Source: Lachnospiraceae bacterium (lineage in GTDB: Bacteria; Bacillota; Clostridia; Lachnospirales; Lachnospiraceae). From it: a stretch of 40,394 bases of DNA. Position 1 is the first letter of the stretch, and each line of letters opens with the position of its first letter. The DNA lies in the NCBI GenBank assembly GCA_017508825.1, contig JAFWRC010000115.1, forward strand, positions 1-40,394, given 5' to 3'. Shown here piece by piece: positions 23,960 through 35,500 of this stretch. The translations under genes and the position numbers were made by a program. The notes beneath the pieces were generated by a model. That model was not told the DNA's origin and made no database searches. It worked only from the letters and a program-made list of their open reading frames with translations.

Positions 23960-24544
23960 CTAACGCCTTTGCATTACTGCGTTACGTATCTCATCATACG
24001 CTGCCCAGGAATTTAGCATAGGCAACCTGCAAATGAGAAATGACATACTGCCGTTCGTATCATTAACAGTAACGTTCAAACCCACACCCGAACGAGTTGC
24101 TATCCTTACTACATCAACAATGCTGTCAAGCTTGAGCACAGCTCCGTTTCTGATATACAGATAATATCTGCCAAGCCTAAACTGGTCGTTCACAAAAGGC
24201 TGAGCAACGGCAAAGTCGCTGATCATCATCCGCCCGCCGTCTTCAGCAAGGAACGAGTTAAGCCTTTTTGATGCTCCTGCACGATATCTGTAGGCGAGCC
24301 AGAAAAGAAACGCAAACACAGCAATTACTATGGCGCCTACGGCCACAGCCAACAATAAGCTCTCCCCGAGAGCTGCAAGAAGAAGAGTTATTATCCCCCC
24401 CGTAAGAACAGTGATCACAACCGGGGCGGCTCCCAGTTTAGGCACACTCATTACTTTACAGTAGTTATATAAGGCTTGACTTAACTGATTAAACTGTTGC
24501 TCGTTCATCATCCCGGTGGCATAGGATTTCTCAAATTCACTCAT
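23960..24544 (-). CDS. Small membrane protein, possibly YcxB-like
   Basis: This 194-residue protein has an N-terminal soluble part, two adjacent transmembrane helices (about 43-62 and 64-88) and a C-terminal cytoplasmic domain of about 100 residues with DQFRLGRYYLYIRNGAVLKLDSI. The layout resembles YcxB-like proteins of Firmicutes, whose function is unknown; the match is by pattern only. The ribosome binding site GGAGG is 10 bases before the ATG. An extended -10 promoter lies 65 bases upstream. It is followed after 80 bases by the acyltransferase and could be cotranscribed with it. Confidence 0.75.
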   Translation of the reverse strand: MSEFEKSYATGMMNEQQFNQLSQALYNYCKVMSVPKLGAAPVVITVLTGGIITLLLAALGESLLLAVAVGAIVIAVFAFLFWLAYRYRAGASKRLNSFLAEDGGRMMISDFAVAQPFVNDQFRLGRYYLYIRNGAVLKLDSIVDVVRIATRSGVGLNVTVNDTNGSMSFLICRLPMLNSWAAYDEIRNAVMQRR

Positions 24545-24608
24545 ATTATCTTATCCTCCACAATTAATTATCTTGTAAAAAATCTTTCCACATTCAGACT
24601 ACTGCCCG

Positions 24609-24617
24609 ATTATATCA
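24609..24617 (-). promoter_or_regulatory. Extended -10 promoter element
   Basis: TGATATAAT on the minus strand (TG-n-TATAAT) lies about 65 bases upstream of the ATG at 24544. No good -35 is visible, as is common for extended -10 promoters. Confidence 0.5.
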
Positions 24618-24680
24618 CGTAACCAGAGTACGGTCTATGAGTATTTCCTTATGTATGTGCATTGCTTTTATAGAGGACTC

Positions 24681-24718
24681 AAAAAAGACTACAGATCACA
24701 TAGAACCTGTAGTCTTTT
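24681..24718 (-). terminator. Terminator of the leucine-rich repeat surface protein gene
   Basis: A perfect 12-base stem (AAAAGACTACAG with CTGTAGTCTTTT, 12-base loop) runs into six T residues on the minus strand. It lies about 48 bases after the stop codon. The stem sequence is shared with the terminator of the paralogous gene at 32444-32480. Confidence 0.88.
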
Positions 24719-24765
24719 CATTAATGATTCGTATGCGTATTTACTTAGCTTACACCTTATCTAAA

Positions 24766-27700
24766 TCAATCAGTAAACATCTGCGTCCAATAGATCCGTC
24801 CATTTTCCGCCAGTATCTTACCAACACCAATATGTCGGCATTTCTCATTAAGAATATTTGCACGATGCCCGTCTGAGTTCATCCAGTCTTCAACTACTAT
24901 CTGTGCTGTATTCTGCCCGTAGGCAATGTTTTCAGCAGCCCAATTGTATTTCACTCCATACACATCAAGCATTGTAAAACAAGACTCACCGTTCGGTCTC
25001 TGATGCGCGAAAGACTCAGGCAATTCCCCGGAACGCGCCTGTGCTGCCGCAGTCAGTTCTTCGCCTTTTTCCATCAGGGGCAGATCTCTGGTTCTTCGTT
25101 CGTTATTGCACAAAGCGATAACGGCATCAGTTTCGTTCAGGCTGTCGAAGTCCTTTATCATACCGTATACACTGCAGAACGTACTGCCGTCATAATCAAC
25201 CAGAGTGATGTATTCTACAGCCAGTCTGCCCTTCTGTACATAGAACCATTCACCGTCATACTGTGCAAGTCCGGTGTATTGCGTTTGTACCTGTCCATTT
25301 GCCAGATAATACCAGTCACCACCATTGGGATCCTGGGCAAGACCATTCACCTCTGTCAGAATACGTCCTGCTGCAACAAAGAACAATCCTCCGTCATATT
25401 CTACATAGGCCGCAAGATTTGTATCCAGCCCGCCTTTGTTTACGTAGAACCATTCCCCATCATACTGTACCAGACCGGTATACTGCGTCTGTGCCTGTCC
25501 TCCGGAAAGGAAGTACCAGTCCTCAGGATGATCCGGATCCTGCACCAAACCGTTTGCCGTATTCTCCAGCTTACCGTCTACTACCAGGAATTTACTACCG
25601 TCAAAGTCTACATAGCCTCGCTTGTTTTCTGCAAGAACACCCTTTTCCACATAGTACCAGCTGCCATTATTTTCTGCCAGACCGCTGTAGTTTGTCTGTG
25701 CCTGGCCATCCTTATAGTAGACCTTTTCACCATTTTTATTTTCTACCAGTGCTGTTCCCTTTGCAGGAATAGACTTCAGTCTTGCATATTCATCTTCTGC
25801 ATCTGTCAGGACGTTCAGATTGGTCACCAGTTTCTTTTGGGCATCCGTCAGCTGGTCATATGCCGTTCTGGCTGCATCGATCTTTGATTTACTCTCATCC
25901 GTATTCGCTACGGTACCGATCCCCTTGATCGCGTTCACAACAGCGGCTGCAGCTTCCTTATCTGCCGCGTCCTGACCTGCAGCTGCCTGAAGATTTGCAT
26001 ATTCCTCTTCTGCTTTGGTCAGCACTTCCAGATTCGTAACCTGCTCTTTCTGTTCATCAGACAGTGCATCATAAGCTGTTCTTGCGGCATCAATCAGCGC
26101 CTTGCTTTCTTCTGTATACGCAACCGTTCCAATTGCGCTGATCGCATCCTCTACAGAAGATATCACTTCTTTTTCAGCAGCGGCTTTCAGTTCAGCATAA
26201 GCTCCTTCAGCTGCAGTCAATACTTCCAGGTTCGTAACCTGCTCTTTCTGCGCATCCGTCAACTGATCATATACCATTCTTGCCTCGTCAATCTTCGCTT
26301 TACACTCTTCTGTATACTCTACAGTTCCGATTGCTGTAATAGCTTCCTCCACTGCAGAAATGGCCTTCTTTTCCTCATCCTGCTCCGCTGCTTCTTTCAG
26401 TCTTGTATACTCTTCTTCTGCCGCGGTCAGAGTTGCAATATTACTTACCAGTTTCTGCTGTGTTTCCGTCAACTTATCATATGCCGTTCTGGCCGCATCA
26501 ATCTTTGCCTTGCTTTCTTCTGTATACTCTACTGTACCGATTGCCTTGATTGTTTCTTCGACAGCCGCTGCCGCTTTCTTGTCAGCATTATTTGCATCCA
26601 ACTTCGCATACGCAGCCTCAGCATCCGTTAATGCAGTATAGTTACCTACTAATGCTTTTTGTTCTGCATTCAATGCGTCATATGCAGTTCTTGCTGCATT
26701 GATCTTTGCCAGGCATGCTTCAGTATACTCGACCGTTCCGATTGCATCAATTTCCGCTTCTACTGCTGATGCTGCCCGTTTATTTTCTATATCCTCTTCG
26801 GAAGGTGCAGATGAATTGAAATGTATGGTTATACCGGTCAGCCAATCATCGCCGCTTTTATTTATCTCGTTCCACTGCTCCTGCGTACCGGCATAATAGA
26901 TATCCGTTAGATCACTACACTCATAAAAAGCTTCTTTTCGGATTTCTGTAACGGATACCGGGATCGCTACTCCTTTTATAGCCCCCAAATGTGCATAGAT
27001 ATATGTATACATGGCCGTTTCTTCTTCGGATACTTCTATGATTCCATTACGAAATACATTACCATCAATTTTTATTACGTTCTCTGGCACCTTGACTGTT
27101 GATAAGCTGCTGCATCCTGCAAAAACACATCTTCCTATCGCCTTAACACCGGACGGGATCTGGATATCAGTAAGCTTACTGCATGCGTCGAAAGCACTTG
27201 TCCCTATGTTTGTAACAGTTGAAGATATCTTAACACTTTTCAGATTGCTGCAGCACCAGAAAGCATGCTCACCTATGCTTGTAACACCTTCAGGTATTTC
27301 AATACTCTCCAGTCCTTCACAACCGGAAAATGCCCAGTCTTCAATTTCCTTCATGCCGGACGGAATATTGATCGTCCTCAAACTGTTGCATCCTGAAAAT
27401 GCTATTCCCTCTATTCTTGTAATGCTCATAGGAAGATCAATATCCGTTAGACTTTCACACATAGCAAAGGCATATGTTCCGATACCAAGCACACCAGACG
27501 GCATGTCGACATATACAAGATTTGAGCAACCATAAAAAGCAAAATCTCCTATATTTGTGACGCCTTTCTTTATAATAACACTGGATATCTGTTCTTTATA
27601 CTGTTGCCATGGAGATGAATTCATTTCGTAATCATCCATCTCACCATTACCGCTGATCGTCAGTAAGCCTTCATCATCCATCGTCCATGTCAGGTTTTCT

Positions 27701-30700
27701 CCGCATGTTCCGGCTGCAATAACCGAGACTTGGGACGGAATCTTACATTCTGCATAATCTGTCATTAATCCATGATAATCTCCAAAAACCTCCATCACGC
27801 GGAAACGATAAATATCATCGCGGATCGGAATATCAATCTGATATGACAACGAATTCTTGGTCGTAGAAGCGATCAAAGTCCACTCCGGTGTACCATCACT
27901 CCATTGTGTTTCGATAGAGTCCTGACCGGAGTGATTCATATATACCATGTAGCGAGTAGGAGATACGCTTATTCCTGACACCTGTCGTGTCACTTCATCC
28001 CAACTGATCTTAATAGTATTATCTTCGAAGATGGTATCTACATTAGAAGCAGCGGGACAACTCGGATCTGTTTCATAATATATTGTTAATTTATAATCAT
28101 CATCACCTGTCGTCCTGATCAGACCGTTATAATCACCTATAATTACCGACGCCCAATCACTTTCAGAGCCGCCATAATAAAGATCCATCAATCTCATAGC
28201 AGCTTCCATACCATCGCAGGAAAAACAACCTGTTCCTATCGTTTGCAACGTTTTAGGAAGGTAGATACTTTCCAGGGCTTTATCGTTATAAAATGCATAC
28301 TCGCCAATACTTTGAATGGTTTCCGGCAAAATAACGTTTCTGAGTGATGTGCAATCTCTAAATGCGTTATTTCCGATTCTAACCAGATTTCCCGAGAATC
28401 TTATACTCTTTATCTTTTCTCTTTCTGCATACCACGGTGCCCGAAAACCATCCGCATGAATATAATCTTTTATCTCAACATTACTTCCTTCTGCAATAAT
28501 ATGGAGTTCCCCTGTTTCTTCATCAAAATCCCATGTCAAAGTATTTACATTTTCAGGGATGATCGTACTGGTATACGAGCTTAGATATGCGCCATCATCA
28601 CCAAAGTATGCACGAATACGATAGTTATAAATATCACCGGCTTCTGCCTCATCCATTGTCCACGTCAAGCTGTTAACCGTAGTTTTTCCTATTACTTTCC
28701 ATGTCGGCGACACAGTCTCCCACTGTTCGTCCAGCTCAACCCCTTTTACGTTATTTACATATACCGCATAATAAGTCGGATCGATATTCCTTCCATTCCA
28801 GTTCCACTGTACCGGGTCCCACTGTATGGTCATCTCCCCTTCTTCCTGATCATATACAGCGCTTACATTTTCAACTACCGGATAATCCAAATCAGTATTA
28901 TAATGCCTGTTTGCTTTATATTGAGAATTTGCGTCCGCTGTAATCAGCTCATTCCCCATAGAAATGCCATTTGCAGCCAAACTATCCCATTCTTCCTTTG
29001 TTCCACCATAATACAGATCCATCAGGCGCATAGAACTGACACCTTCTCTCGCGTAGAAACAGTCTGCGCCAATACGAGTCACTGACACCGGAATATAGAA
29101 ATCTTCCATAGCCATATCATTATAGAACGCATTACTTCCAAGCTCTTCTGTGGTTTCTGCAAGGACTACATGATTCAATCGTACATCATTGCGGAAAGCA
29201 GAATTTCCAATAGTCAGGGTATCTATCGGAAAATCGAACCGTTCCAGCGCAGAACAGCCTCGAAACGCATTATCGCCAATAACGGTCCATGTCCTCTTAT
29301 CTGTTTCATCATAATACTTCCAGTTAAACAGTTCCGGTGTGAGAACCACTTCTTTTAAAGCCGAACAATCGTTAAATGTTCTGTCACCAATCTTTTGAAC
29401 AGAACTCCAATATCCTGTCTTTTCTTCTTCGTTCCATAGACCTGTTTCATATGTTCCGAATACTACTTTTGTTAAAGATGTACACATTTCAAATGTACCA
29501 TATAATTCTTGAAGGCCGCCATCTTCGATATAGACATTCACAAGTCCGGTACAACCAGCAAACGTGTACTTGCCCATTTCCGACAGACTTTCGGGAAGTG
29601 TAAGTTCTCCAAGGCTCGTACAGCCATAGAATGCAAAATCTTCTATACTATTGACGCCGCGAATCTCTTCACCATTTTCCTCATCAATAAGATAATTAAC
29701 AAACTTTACACTCGTCAACCCGGTGCATCCGGTAAAAGCCCCCCATTTTCCCTCAATATCATCATAATTACATGCTACATCTGCACTGTCAAAGGTCCGT
29801 ATACTCCAATCATATACACCGGTTCCGCCACTATATCCACCGCCTATTCTTGTAATAGAATAAGGTAAAACAACCCGAGTGATACTCTGGCAGTTCCAAA
29901 ATGCGCCCTGTCCGATCTCTTCCAGTGTTCCGGGCAATGAATCCATATTACTTGGTGCCAGTTTCTGACAATTGTAAAAAGCAAAATCATCAATGATCTC
30001 AACTCTCTTCGAAATATCCATTTGTTCCAAAGCCTTGCAATTCATAAAAGATGCAAAACCATATTTTGTTACTGCTGTTTTTGAGGAATCCTCAAATACA
30101 ACTTTTTTCAATGATTGACATTCAGCAAATGCAAAATCGTCTATTGTATATACATCCGGGGACAAAACAACTTCTTCAACATTGTAGCAGTCCTTGAACG
30201 CATATGCTCCAATATTACGCACGTTATCGCCAACTACCACCTTCTTGATCCGCGGAATATAATCTGTCCATGGCGATTCTGATGATGTATAATCCGCCAT
30301 ATAACTGTCATTTAATGTGCCGGTCAATGTTAGAACGCCTTCTTCCAATGTCCAATTGACATCACCACTTGTCCCCTCTCGAACCGGTGCTGAAGGTCCA
30401 TCCGAATTGAAATGCATAGTTACATCATCAAAGCGATTATTGCTTCCCTTAGTAACATCATCCCATTCCGACATACTGCCTTCATAGTATATATCTGTAA
30501 GATCTTTACATTTATGAAACGCATTATCGCCGATCTCTGAAACGCTTTTCGGGATAATAATATTCTTAATTGCCCCATAACGTTCAAATTCCCCTTCTAT
30601 TATAGAAGACGTCCCATCCGTTATTGTTAAAGTATTTTCTTCAAACACATATCCACCTACAACGTTTGTGCTATATGGAATAATACTATTATTGACCACC

Positions 30701-32205
30701 GTTCCGCCTATACTGGTCACACTAGAAGGAATCTCTACACAATTTAATAAATCGCATTCCGCAAAGATCTGAACTCCTATATTCGTAACTCCTACAGGTA
30801 TCTCTATATCAGTTAATGCATCGCAGGAAGAAAAAACCTTTTTACCAATCCTGCGGACACTCTCAGGTATTTCAATACTTGACAAACTTGTACACAAGCA
30901 AAAAGCGTAGTCTTCGATAACTACTATACTGTCCGGCAATTGAACACTCGTTAATTTTTTGCATCCATCGAAACAATAATCGGGTATATAGCTTAAACCA
31001 CGGTTTATCTTAACGCTTTGCAGATTTGACGCTGACGAGAACGCACCCGTCCCGATTTTTCCTACTCTTGATGGTATCTCAACACTCGTCAACCCTGACT
31101 GAGAAAAAGCATAGCTTTCTATATAGAATAATCCTGAAGGTAAATCAATACTTGTTAAACTATTACAATACTTAAATGCGTATGTTTCTATATCTGTTAA
31201 GTCAGATGGTAATTCTACATGTGCTAATTTGTAGCAACCATTAAATGTATTATACTCAATACGCGTCACACCAGAAGGTATTACAATGCTTTCAATGCCG
31301 CTTTGCGCAAAAGCGGCAACCCCTATACTGGTCACGCTCTCAGGTATATCTATACCTGAAAGTTTCTGACAATTATAGAAACAATATGTTCCTATAGAAG
31401 TTAACGTTGAAGGTAACTCAATATTTGTTAAATCCGTACATTCATAAAAAGCATAATCCGCTAAGGTAGTTATACCTTCACCGATCACAACCTTTGAAAT
31501 ACCTTGATTCAGATATTCTGCCCAAGGTCTTTCTGTCATCTCGCCGGATCCTGTAATCGTTAATACAAAGTCATTATCATCGTTAAGTTCAACAACCCAT
31601 TCAAGGTCTCCGGATTTTCCCGAATCATAAACACCATCATCTACGACATAAATATATGTGTATTGGGGATAGCCATTATGATAAACAGCGATACGATCCT
31701 GTCCGGTTGTTGTTCCTGTAACAGTGATACTCGTGTTATCTGACGATACCGACATTTCCGAGTGCACTTCATCATCTTCGTTCGCATATTCATAACGCAA
31801 TGCAGCCACATCATCATCTTCAAGATTGTAATCAAGATTTACTGTAATACTCTGTCCGACTCTAAGACAGTATCCATTATGTTCAAAACGGAGATATGGC
31901 CCGCCTTCAAGTTCTTTATCATCTGTTTCATCCGACACTTCTTGTTCCGGCATTACATCATCAACGGACTCACATTCCTCCTCATAATCTTCCTCATATT
32001 CTTCTTCTGATTCAGTTTCAAACTTATCTTCAAATATATCTGTAAATTCGGACTCATCTCCTAAATTTTCCGCAGACGCTTCCCAATCCCCTGCTCCATC
32101 TTCGTCACTTTCCGGAGCAGCAAAAACCATCATTCCGCTCATCTGGGAAACGGTCATGATCACTGACATACCTAAACCTAATTTTCTCATCCATTTGTTA
32201 GCCAT
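24766..32205 (-). CDS. Giant BspA-like leucine-rich repeat surface protein with wall-binding repeats and CAP domain
   Basis: The 2479-residue protein has a signal peptide (1-29), an acidic linker and an Ig-like segment to about 190. Three blocks of BspA-type leucine-rich repeats (about 233-600, 650-1050, 1535-1790) follow, separated by two fibronectin III-like segments and a short repeat block. Next come five helical repeats of about 65 residues with a TEESKAKIDAARTAYD core (about 1803-2145). Aromatic wall-binding repeats (GLAQYDGEWFYV type, about 2150-2360) precede a C-terminal CAP/SCP domain (about 2365-2479) with conserved His and Glu in AHQRPNG, AENIAYGQN and HRANILN. No LPXTG anchor is present, so attachment is probably non-covalent. 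BspA-type proteins bind host matrix or other bacteria. The N- and C-terminal modules match the gene at 32504-37909. Confidence 0.92.
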   Translation of the reverse strand: MANKWMRKLGLGMSVIMTVSQMSGMMVFAAPESDEDGAGDWEASAENLGDESEFTDIFEDKFETESEEEYEEDYEEECESVDDVMPEQEVSDETDDKELEGGPYLRFEHNGYCLRVGQSITVNLDYNLEDDDVAALRYEYANEDDEVHSEMSVSSDNTSITVTGTTTGQDRIAVYHNGYPQYTYIYVVDDGVYDSGKSGDLEWVVELNDDNDFVLTITGSGEMTERPWAEYLNQGISKVVIGEGITTLADYAFYECTDLTNIELPSTLTSIGTYCFYNCQKLSGIDIPESVTSIGVAAFAQSGIESIVIPSGVTRIEYNTFNGCYKLAHVELPSDLTDIETYAFKYCNSLTSIDLPSGLFYIESYAFSQSGLTSVEIPSRVGKIGTGAFSSASNLQSVKINRGLSYIPDYCFDGCKKLTSVQLPDSIVVIEDYAFCLCTSLSSIEIPESVRRIGKKVFSSCDALTDIEIPVGVTNIGVQIFAECDLLNCVEIPSSVTSIGGTVVNNSIIPYSTNVVGGYVFEENTLTITDGTSSIIEGEFERYGAIKNIIIPKSVSEIGDNAFHKCKDLTDIYYEGSMSEWDDVTKGSNNRFDDVTMHFNSDGPSAPVREGTSGDVNWTLEEGVLTLTGTLNDSYMADYTSSESPWTDYIPRIKKVVVGDNVRNIGAYAFKDCYNVEEVVLSPDVYTIDDFAFAECQSLKKVVFEDSSKTAVTKYGFASFMNCKALEQMDISKRVEIIDDFAFYNCQKLAPSNMDSLPGTLEEIGQGAFWNCQSITRVVLPYSITRIGGGYSGGTGVYDWSIRTFDSADVACNYDDIEGKWGAFTGCTGLTSVKFVNYLIDEENGEEIRGVNSIEDFAFYGCTSLGELTLPESLSEMGKYTFAGCTGLVNVYIEDGGLQELYGTFEMCTSLTKVVFGTYETGLWNEEEKTGYWSSVQKIGDRTFNDCSALKEVVLTPELFNWKYYDETDKRTWTVIGDNAFRGCSALERFDFPIDTLTIGNSAFRNDVRLNHVVLAETTEELGSNAFYNDMAMEDFYIPVSVTRIGADCFYAREGVSSMRLMDLYYGGTKEEWDSLAANGISMGNELITADANSQYKANRHYNTDLDYPVVENVSAVYDQEEGEMTIQWDPVQWNWNGRNIDPTYYAVYVNNVKGVELDEQWETVSPTWKVIGKTTVNSLTWTMDEAEAGDIYNYRIRAYFGDDGAYLSSYTSTIIPENVNTLTWDFDEETGELHIIAEGSNVEIKDYIHADGFRAPWYAEREKIKSIRFSGNLVRIGNNAFRDCTSLRNVILPETIQSIGEYAFYNDKALESIYLPKTLQTIGTGCFSCDGMEAAMRLMDLYYGGSESDWASVIIGDYNGLIRTTGDDDYKLTIYYETDPSCPAASNVDTIFEDNTIKISWDEVTRQVSGISVSPTRYMVYMNHSGQDSIETQWSDGTPEWTLIASTTKNSLSYQIDIPIRDDIYRFRVMEVFGDYHGLMTDYAECKIPSQVSVIAAGTCGENLTWTMDDEGLLTISGNGEMDDYEMNSSPWQQYKEQISSVIIKKGVTNIGDFAFYGCSNLVYVDMPSGVLGIGTYAFAMCESLTDIDLPMSITRIEGIAFSGCNSLRTINIPSGMKEIEDWAFSGCEGLESIEIPEGVTSIGEHAFWCCSNLKSVKISSTVTNIGTSAFDACSKLTDIQIPSGVKAIGRCVFAGCSSLSTVKVPENVIKIDGNVFRNGIIEVSEEETAMYTYIYAHLGAIKGVAIPVSVTEIRKEAFYECSDLTDIYYAGTQEQWNEINKSGDDWLTGITIHFNSSAPSEEDIENKRAASAVEAEIDAIGTVEYTEACLAKINAARTAYDALNAEQKALVGNYTALTDAEAAYAKLDANNADKKAAAAVEETIKAIGTVEYTEESKAKIDAARTAYDKLTETQQKLVSNIATLTAAEEEYTRLKEAAEQDEEKKAISAVEEAITAIGTVEYTEECKAKIDEARMVYDQLTDAQKEQVTNLEVLTAAEGAYAELKAAAEKEVISSVEDAISAIGTVAYTEESKALIDAARTAYDALSDEQKEQVTNLEVLTKAEEEYANLQAAAGQDAADKEAAAAVVNAIKGIGTVANTDESKSKIDAARTAYDQLTDAQKKLVTNLNVLTDAEDEYARLKSIPAKGTALVENKNGEKVYYKDGQAQTNYSGLAENNGSWYYVEKGVLAENKRGYVDFDGSKFLVVDGKLENTANGLVQDPDHPEDWYFLSGGQAQTQYTGLVQYDGEWFYVNKGGLDTNLAAYVEYDGGLFFVAAGRILTEVNGLAQDPNGGDWYYLANGQVQTQYTGLAQYDGEWFYVQKGRLAVEYITLVDYDGSTFCSVYGMIKDFDSLNETDAVIALCNNERRTRDLPLMEKGEELTAAAQARSGELPESFAHQRPNGESCFTMLDVYGVKYNWAAENIAYGQNTAQIVVEDWMNSDGHRANILNEKCRHIGVGKILAENGRIYWTQMFTD

Positions 32206-32280
32206 ATGTGCACCTCACTATACTTTTTACAAAAATGTGTTTCTATTTTTTGTAACAAACTGCTCAAAAACAACATTGAT

Positions 32281-32309
32281 ATTATAACATTTTTTATATA
32301 TATTTGACA
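32281..32309 (-). promoter_or_regulatory. Promoter of the leucine-rich repeat protein gene
   Basis: A perfect TATAAT (32281-32286, minus strand) lies 75 bases upstream of the ATG, with a weak TGTCAA 17 bases further. The block from here to about 32355 is conserved at 39748-39820, including the element ACTGTTGATAATACAT just upstream, which may bind a shared regulator. Confidence 0.65.
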
Positions 32310-32443
32310 TCATGTATTATCAACAGTATGTATATTTTTAAATTGTGCAACTTTTCAACGAATGCCAGTTAGAGATATGGTGACTTTTCTGTTTTTTCTA
32401 AAACTTCCCTTTTAAGGATAACAGCTCACAGAAACAGAATCGC

Positions 32444-32480
32444 AAAAAGACTACAGCACCGTAGTGATACTGTAGTCTTT
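32444..32480 (-). terminator. Terminator of the transglutaminase/Ig-like surface protein gene
   Basis: An 11-base stem (AAAGACTACAG with CTGTAGTCTTT, 13-base loop) runs into five T residues on the minus strand, 24 bases after the stop codon. The stem is nearly identical to the terminator at 24681-24718. Confidence 0.88.
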
Positions 32481-32503
32481 CCAATAATGATCCGTATGTG
32501 TAT

Positions 32504-35500
32504 TTACTTCACCATACCATTTACTACGTCAAATGTAGATCCATCGTAATCTACAGGGCCGGTATAATCCTGCGCCAGTTTACCCTTGACTACATAGAAC
32601 CATACATTATCGTACATTGCTAATCCTGTGTACTGTGTCTGCGCCTGGCCACCAGCAAAGTAGTACCATTCACCAGTCACCGGATCCCGGGGATCCTGCA
32701 TAAGTCCGCTGTATTCGCTTACTATACGGCCTGCAGCTACTGCAAACAAACCGCCGTTATACGCAACAAATGCATTCATTGACGTAGCGACCTTGCCGTT
32801 TTCGATATAGAACCATTCACCATCATACAGCGCCAGACCTACATGCTGCGTCTGTACCTGCCCATTGGAATTGAAGTACCATACAAGCGGATCACTGTGC
32901 GGATCGATCATCACTCCGTTCAATTCAGTATTCAGAGTGCCACCGGATACATAGAACTTGGATCCGTCATAATCCACGTAACCGGTATATTTCTGGTTAC
33001 GCTTGCCGTTTTCCATATATACCCAAGGCGCATTTTCTTCGGTTCCAAGCATCGCGATGCCGGTATAGTCACTCACCGGTTTATTGTCGACATACACCAC
33101 GGTACTTCCGTCTTGCTCTGCGATGGCCCGCGGTGCTTTGCCGTAATCCACCGTTTCGCTTACCTCCACGATACAGCTTGCCAAAGCTCCGTTTTCTGCC
33201 ACCACATCGATCTTTGCCGTTCCGGCCTTTACTGCCGTTATCTCAGCAGTCTTCCCGTCTTCCGAAGCCTTCACTGTAGCTACCACTTCATTATCACTGC
33301 TCCAGATAACCTGCGAGATCTCTGCATCTTCCGGAGATACACTCAGCGTCAGTTCCGCCTTCTCTCCCTCCTTCAGCTGCAGTTCTTCCTGATTCAGTCG
33401 GATCTCAGGGATCACTACTGTTCCGGTCGTAACCACTACTTTGCACGAAGCCGTAAACGCACCGTCCACCGTTGTTACCGTGATGATTGCGTTGCCTTCC
33501 GCAACTCCCGCGACCACACCGTTTTCACTCACCGAAGCCACAGCCTCTTCACTGCTGCTCCAGATAACGCTCTTATCGGCAGCGTTCTCCGGTACTACGA
33601 TCGCAGTAAGAGCCGCGCTCTCCCCTACCTTCAGTTCCAGTGTTTCCAACTCCAGGGCTACTCCGGTAACCGAAACAATATCCTCCTGAGCCTCCACTAC
33701 GGTCACTTCACAGGACGCTATCTTATTTCCATCTTCTGTGGTTACCGTAATCGTTGCTGTTCCGGCTGCTACTGCCGTCACCTTTCCGTTGGCATCCACT
33801 TTTGCAACCGCTTCTTTGTTACTGCTCCAGCTTACATTCTTATTGGTTGCGTCCGTAGGACTTACTGTTGCAGTAAGGGTTTCGTTTTCGCCTTCTGTCA
33901 GTTCCAGATTGGTCTTATTCAGGCTTACACTTTCTACATCTACCGTTATCGGCGGTGCTTCCACTACGGTTATTTTACAGGTGGCCGTTTTATTTCCATC
34001 CTCTGTCGTTACCGTGATCGTTGCTGTTCCGGCAGCCACCGCCGTCACCTTTCCGTTGGCATCCACTTTTGCAACAGATTCTTTATTACTGCTCCATGTT
34101 ACATTCTTATTGATCGCATCTGCCGGGCTTACTGTTGCAGTAAGGGTTTCGTTTTCGCCTTCTATCAGTTCCAGAACCGTCTTGTTCAGGCTCACCGAAG
34201 CTACATCTACCGTTACCGGCAGCACTTCCACTACGGTTACTTTACATGTAGCCGTTTTATTTCCATCCTCTGTGGTTACCGTGATCGTTGCTGTTCCGGC
34301 AGCCACCGCCGTCACCTTTCCATTGGTATCTACTTTTGCAACCGCTTCTTTGTTACTGCTCCATGTTACATTCTTATTGGTCGCATCTGCCGGGCTTACT
34401 GTTGCAGTAAGGGTTTCGTTTTCGCCTTCTGTCAGTTCCAGATTGGTCTTGTTCAGGCTTACACTTTCTACATCTACCGTTACCGGCGGTGCTTCCGTTA
34501 CGGTTACTGTACATGTCGCCGTTTTATTTCCATCTTCTGTGGTTACCGTGATCGTCGCTGTACCGGCTTTTACTGCTGTTACCTTTCCATTGGCATCCAC
34601 TTTTGCAACCGCTTCTTTATTACTGCTCCAGCTTACATTCTTATTAGTCGCACCAGTCGGCCTTATCGTTGCTACCAGCGTTTCATTATCGCCCTCTGTC
34701 AGCTCCAGTTCCATCTTATTCAGGCTCACCGTAGTCACATCTATCCTATCGCAATACGTTATCCCACTCAATGCATCTGACCATTCGCTTGTTGTTCCAT
34801 CATTTTTAGCTGCTCTTACTGATATCGAAAACTCTCCTGTTGTCCCACTAAAATGGCATGATTTATATAACCTTTCTATACCCTCCGCTAAATTAATCGA
34901 TATATCCTCTGTTTCAGTATCGTTACTAACAGTTGTACTATATGAACCATTTTCACATTTTATCATTATATAATAAAAGTCTGCATCTTCTACCTTATCA
35001 AAGGATAATACATAGCTCTCTAAATCTATAGCTAAATTCTTAGGATATTCCAGCTCTTCCACTTCTTGACAAAAGGCTATACCACCTAATTCTTCCGACC
35101 ATTCACTCGTTGTTCCATCATTTTTAGCCGCTCTTACTGATACCGAAAACTCTTCTGTTGTCCCGTTAAAATGGCATGCTTTATATAAGCTTTCTATATC
35201 CTCCGCCAAATTGATCGATATATCTTCTTTTTCAATATCATTGCTAACGGTTGTGCTATGTGAACCATTTTCACATTTTATCATTATATAATAAAAGTCT
35301 GCATCTTCCACTTTATCAAAGGATAATACATAACTCTCTGAAGCTATTGATAAATTGGTTGGAGTAGCTAAAGATGTTCTAAGTGAGTACGCGTACCCAT
35401 CAGATACTTCATACTCAACCAATATAATCTTATCTCCTGTCTTATTCGTTTTTTTCGCAATAATTTGAGCTTTTACAACAACCTCATAGTATTCTTCTTC

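Noticed and set aside
32304-32332. Plus-strand TTGACA-17-TATGTA promoter-like pair between the two surface genes
   Set aside because: No plus-strand gene or RNA follows, and the terminator of the upstream surface gene lies there; the match is partly the reverse of the minus-strand promoter.
33667-34735. Regularly spaced repeats resembling a CRISPR array
   Set aside because: The units are 267 bases long, in frame, and encode Ig-like domains.
32843-34973. Two long plus-strand frames (645 and 411 codons) with internal repeats
   Set aside because: Their periodicity is the mirror of the 267-base Ig-like repeats of the minus-strand gene; no ribosome binding site or signal peptide supports them.
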